DNA from: Candidatus Uhrbacteria bacterium
Lineage (GTDB): Bacteria > Patescibacteriota > Patescibacteriia > 2-12-FULL-60-25
Assembly: GCA_030649995.1 (NCBI GenBank)
Contig: JAUSEV010000004.1
Location: 1 to 64,000 of the forward strand
Direction of reading: 5' to 3'
Length of the DNA stretch: 64,000 nucleotides
Below the pieces are notes generated by a model, which was not told where the DNA came from, did no database searches, and worked only from the letters and a program-made list of their open reading frames with translations. This document shows positions 42,659 through 52,924 of this stretch, piece by piece (the stretch's first letter is position 1; each line of letters opens with the position of its first letter). The position numbers and the translations under genes are program-made.

Positions 42659-42847
42659 CTACGGGGTGGTAACGACCTTCTCGGTGTCGATCCTCTGGAG
42701 GTGGTCCCACTGCGCTTTGGTCAGCTTGACCTTGCCACCGCAGTCGTCTCGGATTTCGATTTCACCGTTTTCGATGAACTCGACCTCGGGACAGCATCCC
42801 TCCACGCCACAGTTGAGAGTGACGATTTTCCGTTTCGTTTCGGCCAT
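42659..42847 (-). CDS. 62-residue Cys-containing peptide upstream of radical SAM gene
   Basis: Starts at the ATG 42847 behind GGAGAG. Four Cys at 13, 18, 19 and 36 in LNCGVEGCCPEVEF and IRDDCGGKVKLT; the end is KLTKAQWDHLQRIDTEKVVT. No signal peptide. Immediately upstream of the radical SAM gene and transcribed from its own promoter (42894-42922). It is a candidate substrate or partner of that enzyme. It could alternatively be a small metal-binding protein. Confidence 0.75.
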   Translation of the reverse strand: MAETKRKIVTLNCGVEGCCPEVEFIENGEIEIRDDCGGKVKLTKAQWDHLQRIDTEKVVTTP

Positions 42848-42893
42848 GACTCTCTCCTTTTGGTTTTGGTGCGACATTCAGCACCGATTATTA

Positions 42894-42922
42894 TGTTAAC
42901 TCAGATGATGATTAGAAGTCAA
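42894..42922 (-). promoter_or_regulatory. Promoter candidate of the 62-residue peptide/radical SAM operon
   Basis: Minus strand TTGACT (42917-42922) and TTAACA (42894-42899), 17-nt spacer. Confidence 0.55.
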
Positions 42923-43785
42923 ATTGTAATAAGATTATCCCAGAATTTTAGACCAGATTGTATGGTATTTTGATCAATTTCGCCCGTCGGCACGATGGAT
43001 ATGACCGGTCCTTGCCAAACTCCTCCTATGGGCTCCAAAACCGCCTTCACAACATTCTCATAGACATGCATTTTTTTGGATCGATCGGTTTGTACAAAAA
43101 ATGATTGAAAAAGGCGAAGAAAATTTTCATCATGTTCCTTAAGCCACCTGATCGCCTCTTTCTCTCCCTTCCAACTCACCTTCCTGACATGGAAATATCC
43201 GACCAAGGCCTCCACGATGCTAAAGGAAAGTTTAACATCGAGCGCTTGCAAATACAATTCATTCTCCGAACGAAAGTATCTCGCATTTTGGACGAGATTG
43301 TAATTGAGCCGATGCCAAGATTGATAGGTAAGTGTGTCTGAGACCTGATCCATCATTTTTCCGCTTTTTTCTTTTAATTGAGTCAGAAGACCTGATCTAT
43401 CTAAAACAATCTTGCCATCACGTGACCAGTTGATAATCCAACCTTCCTTTGTGCTCAAGTCCGCTGTCTTTTTTTTTAGGGCAAGTTCCACTTCCTCCGA
43501 GGAATAAAAAAACACTTCCGTGAAGGTATTATCAATAAACGTATTGATCCCAAGAATATTTTTTGGGATATCCCGTACCACGCAGGCCAGATCATAATCA
43601 CTATGGGCATGCATCGTGTGGTTTGCTGCCGATCCCATAAGCAAAACAGCTTCAACAGACGGATAAAGTTTTAACCGAGACAATACATCTTCCAGTTTTT
43701 GATTCACTGTTTTTGAAACTTGAGATTCAAACATAAAATGCCGAAAAAATTGGTTAGAGTTTTTCTTAAAACTTTCGAACGACAC
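42919..43785 (-). CDS. Nucleotidyltransferase-fold protein
   Basis: 288 residues. The nucleotidyltransferase signature is LLMGSAANHTMHAHSDYDLA (GS...DxD). The rest is helical, as in the kanamycin nucleotidyltransferase/MNT-HEPN type proteins. Overlaps the end of the giant exported protein gene by 20 nt. Substrate and role unknown; no toxin partner (HEPN gene) is next to it. Confidence 0.8.
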   Translation of the reverse strand: MSFESFKKNSNQFFRHFMFESQVSKTVNQKLEDVLSRLKLYPSVEAVLLMGSAANHTMHAHSDYDLACVVRDIPKNILGINTFIDNTFTEVFFYSSEEVELALKKKTADLSTKEGWIINWSRDGKIVLDRSGLLTQLKEKSGKMMDQVSDTLTYQSWHRLNYNLVQNARYFRSENELYLQALDVKLSFSIVEALVGYFHVRKVSWKGEKEAIRWLKEHDENFLRLFQSFFVQTDRSKKMHVYENVVKAVLEPIGGVWQGPVISIVPTGEIDQNTIQSGLKFWDNLITI

Positions 43786-46700
43786 AATTATTTATTTCCG
43801 GATCAGGGTCAAACTGACAGCCGCGAGGACATTCGGGCAACAAATTATTGCACCTTCCGTCTCCTCCCTCGCAGGTGAATTTTTTAGGATTGCTTTTATC
43901 CAAAACACAACCTTTCGGACAGGAATACGTGTCTTTGCAGCCAATGGGAGGTGGCGGTTCTTTTTTATCTTTCTCCAGTTCCGGTTCAATCGGTTCATTT
44001 TGCAATTCTCCGCTGGAGCGTAACTGTAATGATCCGGGATACACGATCCATGGACGGTAGTTACCGAATTTCGTTTTTTGAAGATTAGGATTTTCTTGTT
44101 TGCATTCGTTCTCAAAAAAATAATCATTAAAGTCATCAAGTTGTATATTCGCCTCCACCGCCCCATGTGTTCCCCATGCATAACATCCGCCATAAGTATG
44201 CAACACATTATTGCTTGGTGGCTTTTTGTCTTGCAAAGTGCCACTCACAACATCATCTCGACATTCGCCGCTGCACCAACCCCAGTTGTCTTGCAACAAA
44301 ACGCGTGGCGTAAACCGGCAGGAGTTGGTTTTTTCGTCCCAACATCCGCCCTCGCCATTATTGGGAGCCAAACCTGTTGGAATACACACATCTCCTGCGG
44401 CGCAGCGAAGAGCAACTATTCCCCCCGCTTCTTGCGCGGCCGTGGTACATCCACGATTTGAATCTCGCGAGCAGCGTCCTTCTATAAAGTTTCCTTGACC
44501 GACTGTTCGTTCATACTCGCATGTCTGCATCCCTATCTTTCCGCCACATTCATAAAGGTGGCTAAACTCGAAATAATTCGGTTCGCAAGCTTCGGTGCTG
44601 TTGCCAAATAAGGTGCGCACCGTGCAAATGTCTTTTTGCTTGCCGTTTGTGCAATCGCTATCTGTGTGGCAAAAAATATTTTGACGGCGTAGGCAGGTGC
44701 CCAAAGGCGCGCACTTCCCCGCTCCGGGCGGACAGTCGGAATCGGTGTTGCAGGTAAGACCCCAACCGCGAACCGGATCGCTGCACTCGCTTTGCGTCGC
44801 GCACATGGGTTTGTGATTTTTTAACTTTGCATCCGGCAATTCTTGTTTGTCACCGTCTCCCCAATCAACCACCACGGAGCGCAAAGGCATCTGCTCGTGG
44901 CTTGCCCAGCCGTAGAAACGTAACGTGGCTTTGTGCTGACCGCCGCCGGCATTGACAATGCCTTCGGATTGATTGTTAAACGAGAACATGTCCAAACGTT
45001 GAATGCCACACTGCCCGGGGGAAGAACAGGCGCGTAAATCAGGAGCCGCGATGCGCGGAGGGCGCGGGGTGTAATAGGAAAGATAGGAATAAAGACTTGG
45101 TTCAAGGGCCTTGGGATCAAGCGACTGATCTAACCCCAAATACAATGGCGTGTAATGTCCTGGAGTCACATCTGTCGGTAACTCCGATATATACGGATTT
45201 AACGAATCATTCTTTTTTGCGTGGGAAATGTTGTAAGCCGTTAAACCGCAAAATTCATCTCCTTTACCTTTGCAGGCCACATATCCGCTTCCATTTTTTT
45301 CCGGATCCCAATTATAGATGCGATAAATGCGCGCGAAGAGATTGGTTAAATACCCCCATTTTTGATAGGGCGGATAGAGTGACCATATCTTTCCCTTTTC
45401 TCTATCACCTACGCCAGGTGGATCGGGATGCAGAAAATCTTTTACTAAAATGCTATCCTCACGATAATACGTTCCAACACCGGAACCGATAAATGTCGGC
45501 GGTTTGAGTGGGGAAAATCCCGCCACAGCTCCTCCGGTTTGGAAAAGCGGATCGTTGCCGGCCGGTCCCGTATTCAACGCGCTGGAAAATGGCGCAAAGC
45601 GGGAACCGTATTGGTAACCGACGCCGGGAGCCGTAAAATTTCCGCTCTTCCACACGCGATCGGTAAAAGCGGCGTCCTGATGGGAGTAGGAACTGCGCAC
45701 TTCCGCAAGCTGCTCGCACACTCCGGCCGTATTGATATCTATGTTCATGTAGATATAACGAACATCGTTTGCTTTTCCGGCACAGGTTGATACCCAAAAA
45801 CCTTTCAATTGCCATTCCTTGTTAGCATCATTTGCGGGGGCCCCGTAAAAACCCTCTTCTTTCACCTTGCTTCCGTCTTGATGTATGGCTGGCGTCTCAA
45901 ATACGGCGCGAATGGAGAAATAGGGCTTATCACTTTTGCAAGCCGTCATATGAGGGTTCCCCCGCATATAGTTAAAACTTCCTTGCTTACCTATAGTAAA
46001 AGTAAAATTTTCCTGATCCTGGAGGAAAACAAATTTGTCCTGACCCTCGTCTCGATAACCCGTTTCCCATGTTTTGAAATAACACATATCGGTTGAACCT
46101 ACACACTGCACGGCCAACAAAATGGGTTTTTCTTTACTTCCATTATCAACATATTTCGTGGTCCCGCGCGTGATAGCCGGATTGTAATTGGCGGAAAACT
46201 TTTGATGCCACTCCACATCCTTGCTCCGCAGACTGTCTGGATCGCCATAATCCACATCGCCCAATTCATCCACCCAATCCGCCTGATAGCCACAGCTCAA
46301 ACGGCCTTTACCGCTTGGATTCTTAAACGGAGCCACTCGAATATACCCAATCTCCGTATCTTTCTTCGATTCTCCGATATACTGAAAAAAAGTTTCCGTA
46401 TAAGACTTGTCTAGATTCCGACCGCTGCTCACAATACGCAGAGCCAAACCATCCACGTCATCTCTTCCGCCGGATGCTTGTATGCCGTCCGCGTCATGTT
46501 CGCATTGATTCGCAACCGCACTCCCACTTGTACCCGATCCATCTAGCGTTGCCGCAATGCCATCACTGTGCCCGACACAATCCCAACAAGAACCATCCGA
46601 TGTCCAATTTGATTGATAATAAAAATCGAACATTGTACCGGCAAACGGTTTTTTCTCTTTTTCACTACCTTCAAACGCCCGACTGTCCAGCTGTAACACG

Positions 46701-49700
46701 CGCGACGGTTTTTGTTCTGACAAACAATAATATTGACCGGAATTTTCCGGAGGCGAGTATCCGGCCGTCGGCACATAATGATTGGCATCTTTTTCCCCGA
46801 ACAAAATCGGCGTGGGATTCCATGTTAAGCACGGATGCTGACTCAAATCGTTGCCTACGTTTCTGGTCCAATCGCGCTCCAAACATTGTCCAAAAACTCC
46901 GCGAACGATTTGCGCTTTGCTAAAAGCCACGCATTTTCCACCAAGCTCCGACGCTCCGCACGTGAGCGACGCGTTTGCGGCTTCCGCGGCTTGCGCGCCT
47001 GGATTGTTTGGATCTTTGGTGACGATTTTAAAAACCGTGTCCGGCAAACATGCCTCACCGGCGCGCGGCCCTCCTTGGCAAACTCCGGGTGGAACTTTCT
47101 GCGAAAACGGATCATAAAACTTGTTGATGCCGGCATCGCGATACTCCACGCGTTTATAGGCGCACGCGCAATCCTCCCCGTACTCGCAGGTGTTGGCGCT
47201 GGCAAAATCTTGCAACTTTGCCGTCGGTTGCGGCGGATTTTTGGTAAGATCCCACGCCGTCACAAACGAGGCGCGGAAAGGAGCATCCGGTTCCGGATTG
47301 GATCGACATTCCGCAGGCGGGAACGTTTTAAGAAGCGCCGGATCAAGTTGCGGGTTGCTCGAAGAAGTGAAATGATCAACAAGATTGGTGATGCTGGACA
47401 AATCCGCTTCACCCTGAATCGCCAGATAACACTTGATGGATCCGCCAATTATTTTCGCTTGGGTGAGATCGTTCAGGCGATAATACCCCAGCATCCCCGT
47501 TCCGTTGTGTCGGCAGAGCTTTAACTGCGGATACGCCTGCATCAAAAGAGCATCCGCAGGATTATTCTTATCCAGAAAACGCGACTCATTTTCTTGTGTT
47601 GATGGGGATTTCACGCGAATCACGCTCACGGCGGCCAACCGATAATCCAACGCATAACGCTGTTCATTGTTTCCAAACTTACCGACACCATCCACGCCTA
47701 CTCTCGCGGTCGTTAAATCCGTCACCTGAAACGCGTTGGGGATGGTGTATCCGGAGTAATCCTTCTCTCCCAATCCGACTTTACGGCGAGTGTATCGGTT
47801 GATGTCGAAGAACGCTCCTTGGGTTAAAACAGGTTCCTTACTCATGAGATCACGTTTCACGTAATTCGAGCAAAAAATATCTCCCGGCGTTTCGCTCGCT
47901 TTATCGCACAACGCCAGATTGGTGCATACATCTTTATATTTTCCGCTCGTGCGATCCAGCACCGTTTCCGCGCTCTTGCAACCCAACCATTGCGCGCAAT
48001 CGCGATCAATGTTGACCTTGAGCAAAAGATTGGCGTCGTTCTTGTTGCCTTGGCAGGTCGGTTCTTGCGGATTCACCGCGCAGTCCACGGGCGGCGTCGA
48101 ATTAAAATTATTTTTTTGATATTTGGCGTAACTTGCGGCCACGCTCCACTTGGATTGCGAATCGCCGAGATTGTTGAGAAGCACGCAACCCTTGCCCACA
48201 TTCACTTCTCCGCCGCAGCTTGCCGTATCAAATTTTTCCCGATCATAAATATAAAAGTACGGTTTGCCGGTTTTATGGAGCGGATCCGACGTATCGTTTG
48301 GATCACGAATCTCCGTACACTCGCCGGCTTCTCGCGGACACAACCCTCCCCAACCTTGATATTTCGTGTCGCCGTTTTTTGCCAATTGAAACGTTTGACC
48401 GGATTCCAAAAACTCCGGATAACACGGAATGGTTGTGCCTTTTTGAAACCACCCAAAATAGGTTCCATTCTTTAACGCCTGATTTTCTTTGTATTCACAA
48501 ACGTGGTCGCCGGGATTGCGGAAATATTCCTTGCCGGCCGGGCCGGTAAATTCTTCGCAAAAAATTTCCGATGGCTTACACAAAGCCTGATCATATTTCT
48601 TTATGTCATCTTTATAGTAGACCGTGGTAAATGGGGTTTTTGCGTTAAGCTGTAAACGATCCTGCGTAAAATTCGGCTTGCCAAAAGCGCGACAGCTCGC
48701 ATTTTCCGGCTGACAGTGCTTGGCGGGATCATCAATGAGATAACGATAACGATCCGCAGCCCTTATGACCGTGGCCGCTCCAAATTTCGGCAAGGGCGGC
48801 GTATCCTTCATCACAAAAGTTTTTGCCCCAACATCATCCGAGTTGCGCGTATCAATAAACGTTTTGCAACTGATGGCCTCTTGCCGGCACAGCCGCGTAA
48901 ATTGTCGCAAGTTCAAAGTTTGCTTGTCTCGATTTTGATACGCGCGACAACCCAACATGGCTCGCGGTTGCGGCACGCCGGCGAGTGACGTGTCACACTC
49001 ATTCGGCGTAACCCATGTGCCGGCGCGAACGTAGGCCATATCCGGAATTTTGACGACCGTCACTTCATCCAAAAACAGAATCGGCGTCACGGAGCTCCAC
49101 GCCAAAACGGTTGATGTGGCGCCGCGCCAAGCACTCACAGGTCCGATGGAAAAGCGTTGCCAATCCGTGGTGATTTGCACGCTTCCGGCGGCAAGGCGCT
49201 TATTGGCGGGATCGGCGGAAGTCGCGGCAATGCTCAATACTAACGTCGTTGGAGTTTTTACCACCGGGGCCTTGGCCCAAAAAGTCACACGAAATAAATC
49301 TTTTTCCGAAGATTTTATTTTGACGGATGTTTGCGCCACTTTTTTATTGTCCGCGTTTACCCTCCAAGACGAATCCCCCACCAATAAAGATTCGCCGGAA
49401 CGCGTGCCGTTGACAAACGTTGAGGTGCCGGAACGGAAATTATCCGAAAAAATATTTTCCACGTTTCCCGACTCGGCTCCGGCATACGCGCGACAGCTCA
49501 CGGCCTGCGCGTTGCATGCGCGACTTTCCGGGGCGTGTACGTGATACAAACATTCGCCGGTCGCGGGAGTAAACGTTCCACCCGTTTTTTCGCAATCGTT
49601 ACGATTCCTGCCGTTCAAACGGTAAGCGGCGCATTGATCGCTCGAAAGAATGGTGTGGGAAAAATAACGATAAAAAACGTGACCGTCCGCGTCATAAAAC

Positions 49701-52700
49701 TGGCGGCAATCCGGATCAAAACCTGTTTTCCATGTCGTCTCATTGCATGCCGCAGGATCTTTCAGGGTGATCTGATCAGGACCGCGCTTTACGAGCATGG
49801 CCGGTCCGCCACCCGGTTCAGGCGGATGAGGCGCTACGTCCCGCTTTAGGCTCCATGTGCGCAATTGGAATCCGGTCACATCCGAACCCTCCCAGGTAAA
49901 AAATGTTTTGCTGTTCTGATCCGGTTTTTCGCAAGCGCGAACGTACGAGAAAAATGCCTGCCGCTCACCGCCCTCGACCGAAGGTTCAACGTTCGTAAAC
50001 GCTTCGCATCCAACGTCTTCCTGACTGCAGGCTTGCGCCGTGGATGGAATAAAATATTCCTGACCCGTGTCCGTGGAATCGTCAAATCGCGGATCAACAT
50101 CACGCACCAAATCAAACGACGAAGGGGTCTTGCGATATTCATTGTACCCGACGCACGAATCGAAACAAAAATCATTTTGACTCACCAAGGCGGGAATTTC
50201 CGCGCCTCCGCCAACCACATCTTTATACCCGTCACACCCGGCCTCTGATTGGCGACAAACTTTGGCAAATTTCGCGCAAATCGCCGGGTCTGTTTTCTCC
50301 CCCTGACAGTCGTATTCATCCGGTGCGATTTTGAGATGCGTTTCCGCGAGATTTTTGCTCACGCCATCCACAAAATCCGTGGCATACTCCCCCTCTTCGA
50401 GCTGCAGCGCGTCCATCAAAATTTTCACTTTCCCATTTCCCGTGATCCGAACCCGCAACGCGCGCGCGGAAGGCGCGGTCAAGAATGAACATTCAAAACG
50501 TTGCCAAGCGGAGTTAAGAAAGGCGCGAGGCTGTAACGAAATAGCCGGACCCGGCTCACATCCAAAACTGCGAAAATCCCGACCGCTTTCTTGCACTAAA
50601 TTTGCGAGTGATAAATCTTGATATTGCGGCAACTCGATCTTAAACGACGCTTTATCTCCATCCACGATCGCGCGCGCATAAACGGACACGGAATACATTC
50701 TCGAAGGGGAGACGCTGACAACCTGTTCCTTTTGATCACCGTCCCGAAGTTCCAAAACCGCCGCGCCCTCCACCGAGGGTGTCCCCGTAGCTACCGTGGG
50801 AATAACAAACAAACTTCCGGCTGGCAACCAATCAGCCAAACTCGGAGCATCCGTGCCAACCGTGCGTTCAAACGAAGGGTTGAGCAAAAGATTAAGCGCC
50901 GACTCCCCCGCCTTCCCCATCAACACCTTGGTACATCCCTCATCGCTCGCGGAACAAGGCGTGACCGTTTTATCAAAATAGAGACGAGGTCCTTCGGAGA
51001 TTGTTGCCACCCACGCATCCTGACTCGCATTCTTTGGATCACGCTCCGTGGCATACCACAAACAACCAACGTTATCGGCGTTACACTGGCCGTAATCCAA
51101 CGTATTGCGTAGATACGAAACCGCTTGTCCAACGCGCGGCTGATAGTTACGACAGCTGGCATAACGCGCGGAACACTCGGTCGCCTGAATGCGATACACG
51201 GTTTTTTCCGCCATGCAATATCCGTAGCCGCCAACACACTCGCCTTGATTGTTCCGCTTCAAACAGGTTTGAACGTCTTGGCACTCTTGACGACGTTGAT
51301 TGAGCTGGCTCGACAAAACATTATCTCCAAATCCGGATAAGACGCATTGCTGCGGAGGCGCGGTTATTACCCAATTCGGGTCAATCAGATGGCACCATGG
51401 ATGGGTTGCGTCACGTTCTCCTTTCTCATTACACACGGAAAAACCTCGTACCACATCTTCCAACTTGATACATCCATCAGCTCCTCGACACCGCTCCACA
51501 TTTTCCGGCGTGTTGGCGGCCATTTCAAAACCCACCGGCAAAATACGCGCCGCGCGCAATTTTTGAAGATTGCCCGCGCAATATCCATACTGATAACAAT
51601 TCGCATCCTGCGTTTCTTTGGTCATGGCAATCGGAAACAGTTTCCATTTTTTATGCAAAAAATCCCGATCCATGGCCTCTCCGATGGTAAAGGCTCCTTG
51701 CTCCCCCTGACTCTGAATGGCTTGGGCGAATTTTTGATCCACACTGCAATTCCACAGCCCCCGATTTTCTTGCGGACACGCCACCAGCTCAACCACCACC
51801 TCAAAATCAGAAGTTTTTTGCAGATTCGGCGTTTTGAGATCAATATTGGCGGCGCGTACATCCGTTTTTCCTGCGGTCACAACGGCATCCGGACTCCCCA
51901 CCACGTTATGCTGCACGGCTTCGGAAAAATCAAAAGCGCCCAAACCTTTTTCAAAAATGCGTTTCATGAATTTTGATGCCAAGGTATTCAAAAAAACCGA
52001 AGCCGTATAAGACGCGAGCTGAATGGGACCCTCTTTGAACGCATTGGCCAAAATCGTGCCGGTTTGTTGAATCTGCGTAGCGTTCGGTTTTCGAATCACC
52101 TCTTCTTTGGTGGATTCGGAAACGACGTCGGCCGGCGTTTTGATTCTTCCGGAAATAAAAGATTGAACCGACTTAAATCCCTTGCCCTCTTCGCGTTGTT
52201 TGATGGCATCGCTGATTTTTGCCGACGCGCTCACGGTCACGTCGCCCAAAATCTTGGCGGAAACTCCAATGTCGCTTTTTGAGGTATCAAGATTCGCATC
52301 AATCACATTGTAAAGATCGCCTTTTGAAAGAGACGAACCGAAACTGTCCCAATTATTGACGATATTTTTGAATTCACATCTTGGACGAGGCCGCTCAAAT
52401 GCGCCGGTCAATCCGGGGAAAAAATTACCAAGGGACAGTTGAAGACGCAAAAGGGTGCCCACGTTCGGTTTACAGAGATCAAATCCGACGGTCTTAAAAA
52501 AAGTTGAATCCGACAGGGATCCTATGCCTTCGCCAATGGCATCCTGCCCAACGCTCTCCAGATGCTTGCCAAAATCTTTGGTAAAAAATTGCGCCTCCTG
52601 TCCCTTGCCGCCGGCGGCGATATAATTGGCCGCCTCATACGCCAAACGGCCGGCAAACAGTTGCGCCGCGTTAAAAAACGCGATCACGAGCGCGCGCGTG

Positions 52701-52909
52701 ATCTGCGTGAGGATATTTTTGTAAACGCTTTTTGTCGCATCCGGAATGTTGGCCGTTACGGCCGTAGGCACTCCGGCGCCTGCAACCGGCGGCGCTTCTT
52801 CCGGTTGAGCATACGCATAAGGCGCGAACGGTCCGGCTAAAACAACCAAACTCGCCATCATCACCATTATGATGCTAAAAATTTGAATGAGTGGACGACG
52901 TCTGTTCAT
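43766..52909 (-). CDS. Giant exported Cys-rich surface protein, 3047 residues
   Basis: Signal peptide (FSIIMVMMASLVVLAGPFAP), then a helical region of about 440 residues. From about residue 470 to 1600 the chain carries a recurring motif C-x4-5-C-x-x-[YF], for example CSARYASCRNY, CRQSEAGCDGY, CSQEDVGCEAF, CNAQAVSCRAY, CRQEAISCKTF and CQPENASCRAF. Two CBM-like beta-sandwich stretches are suggested (residues about 690-850, NLLLNPSFERTVG; and 1150-1270). A PKD-like segment VVVDWGDGDKQE lies near residue 2680. The end holds two Cys-Pro-x-Gly-Cys units. Probable surface adhesin or S-layer-like protein. It starts right after the calcium-binding protein gene. Confidence 0.85.
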   Translation of the reverse strand: MNRRRPLIQIFSIIMVMMASLVVLAGPFAPYAYAQPEEAPPVAGAGVPTAVTANIPDATKSVYKNILTQITRALVIAFFNAAQLFAGRLAYEAANYIAAGGKGQEAQFFTKDFGKHLESVGQDAIGEGIGSLSDSTFFKTVGFDLCKPNVGTLLRLQLSLGNFFPGLTGAFERPRPRCEFKNIVNNWDSFGSSLSKGDLYNVIDANLDTSKSDIGVSAKILGDVTVSASAKISDAIKQREEGKGFKSVQSFISGRIKTPADVVSESTKEEVIRKPNATQIQQTGTILANAFKEGPIQLASYTASVFLNTLASKFMKRIFEKGLGAFDFSEAVQHNVVGSPDAVVTAGKTDVRAANIDLKTPNLQKTSDFEVVVELVACPQENRGLWNCSVDQKFAQAIQSQGEQGAFTIGEAMDRDFLHKKWKLFPIAMTKETQDANCYQYGYCAGNLQKLRAARILPVGFEMAANTPENVERCRGADGCIKLEDVVRGFSVCNEKGERDATHPWCHLIDPNWVITAPPQQCVLSGFGDNVLSSQLNQRRQECQDVQTCLKRNNQGECVGGYGYCMAEKTVYRIQATECSARYASCRNYQPRVGQAVSYLRNTLDYGQCNADNVGCLWYATERDPKNASQDAWVATISEGPRLYFDKTVTPCSASDEGCTKVLMGKAGESALNLLLNPSFERTVGTDAPSLADWLPAGSLFVIPTVATGTPSVEGAAVLELRDGDQKEQVVSVSPSRMYSVSVYARAIVDGDKASFKIELPQYQDLSLANLVQESGRDFRSFGCEPGPAISLQPRAFLNSAWQRFECSFLTAPSARALRVRITGNGKVKILMDALQLEEGEYATDFVDGVSKNLAETHLKIAPDEYDCQGEKTDPAICAKFAKVCRQSEAGCDGYKDVVGGGAEIPALVSQNDFCFDSCVGYNEYRKTPSSFDLVRDVDPRFDDSTDTGQEYFIPSTAQACSQEDVGCEAFTNVEPSVEGGERQAFFSYVRACEKPDQNSKTFFTWEGSDVTGFQLRTWSLKRDVAPHPPEPGGGPAMLVKRGPDQITLKDPAACNETTWKTGFDPDCRQFYDADGHVFYRYFSHTILSSDQCAAYRLNGRNRNDCEKTGGTFTPATGECLYHVHAPESRACNAQAVSCRAYAGAESGNVENIFSDNFRSGTSTFVNGTRSGESLLVGDSSWRVNADNKKVAQTSVKIKSSEKDLFRVTFWAKAPVVKTPTTLVLSIAATSADPANKRLAAGSVQITTDWQRFSIGPVSAWRGATSTVLAWSSVTPILFLDEVTVVKIPDMAYVRAGTWVTPNECDTSLAGVPQPRAMLGCRAYQNRDKQTLNLRQFTRLCRQEAISCKTFIDTRNSDDVGAKTFVMKDTPPLPKFGAATVIRAADRYRYLIDDPAKHCQPENASCRAFGKPNFTQDRLQLNAKTPFTTVYYKDDIKKYDQALCKPSEIFCEEFTGPAGKEYFRNPGDHVCEYKENQALKNGTYFGWFQKGTTIPCYPEFLESGQTFQLAKNGDTKYQGWGGLCPREAGECTEIRDPNDTSDPLHKTGKPYFYIYDREKFDTASCGGEVNVGKGCVLLNNLGDSQSKWSVAASYAKYQKNNFNSTPPVDCAVNPQEPTCQGNKNDANLLLKVNIDRDCAQWLGCKSAETVLDRTSGKYKDVCTNLALCDKASETPGDIFCSNYVKRDLMSKEPVLTQGAFFDINRYTRRKVGLGEKDYSGYTIPNAFQVTDLTTARVGVDGVGKFGNNEQRYALDYRLAAVSVIRVKSPSTQENESRFLDKNNPADALLMQAYPQLKLCRHNGTGMLGYYRLNDLTQAKIIGGSIKCYLAIQGEADLSSITNLVDHFTSSSNPQLDPALLKTFPPAECRSNPEPDAPFRASFVTAWDLTKNPPQPTAKLQDFASANTCEYGEDCACAYKRVEYRDAGINKFYDPFSQKVPPGVCQGGPRAGEACLPDTVFKIVTKDPNNPGAQAAEAANASLTCGASELGGKCVAFSKAQIVRGVFGQCLERDWTRNVGNDLSQHPCLTWNPTPILFGEKDANHYVPTAGYSPPENSGQYYCLSEQKPSRVLQLDSRAFEGSEKEKKPFAGTMFDFYYQSNWTSDGSCWDCVGHSDGIAATLDGSGTSGSAVANQCEHDADGIQASGGRDDVDGLALRIVSSGRNLDKSYTETFFQYIGESKKDTEIGYIRVAPFKNPSGKGRLSCGYQADWVDELGDVDYGDPDSLRSKDVEWHQKFSANYNPAITRGTTKYVDNGSKEKPILLAVQCVGSTDMCYFKTWETGYRDEGQDKFVFLQDQENFTFTIGKQGSFNYMRGNPHMTACKSDKPYFSIRAVFETPAIHQDGSKVKEEGFYGAPANDANKEWQLKGFWVSTCAGKANDVRYIYMNIDINTAGVCEQLAEVRSSYSHQDAAFTDRVWKSGNFTAPGVGYQYGSRFAPFSSALNTGPAGNDPLFQTGGAVAGFSPLKPPTFIGSGVGTYYREDSILVKDFLHPDPPGVGDREKGKIWSLYPPYQKWGYLTNLFARIYRIYNWDPEKNGSGYVACKGKGDEFCGLTAYNISHAKKNDSLNPYISELPTDVTPGHYTPLYLGLDQSLDPKALEPSLYSYLSYYTPRPPRIAAPDLRACSSPGQCGIQRLDMFSFNNQSEGIVNAGGGQHKATLRFYGWASHEQMPLRSVVVDWGDGDKQELPDAKLKNHKPMCATQSECSDPVRGWGLTCNTDSDCPPGAGKCAPLGTCLRRQNIFCHTDSDCTNGKQKDICTVRTLFGNSTEACEPNYFEFSHLYECGGKIGMQTCEYERTVGQGNFIEGRCSRDSNRGCTTAAQEAGGIVALRCAAGDVCIPTGLAPNNGEGGCWDEKTNSCRFTPRVLLQDNWGWCSGECRDDVVSGTLQDKKPPSNNVLHTYGGCYAWGTHGAVEANIQLDDFNDYFFENECKQENPNLQKTKFGNYRPWIVYPGSLQLRSSGELQNEPIEPELEKDKKEPPPPIGCKDTYSCPKGCVLDKSNPKKFTCEGGDGRCNNLLPECPRGCQFDPDPEINNCVVRKF

Positions 52910-52924
52910 ACGAGAGAGAGCTTT

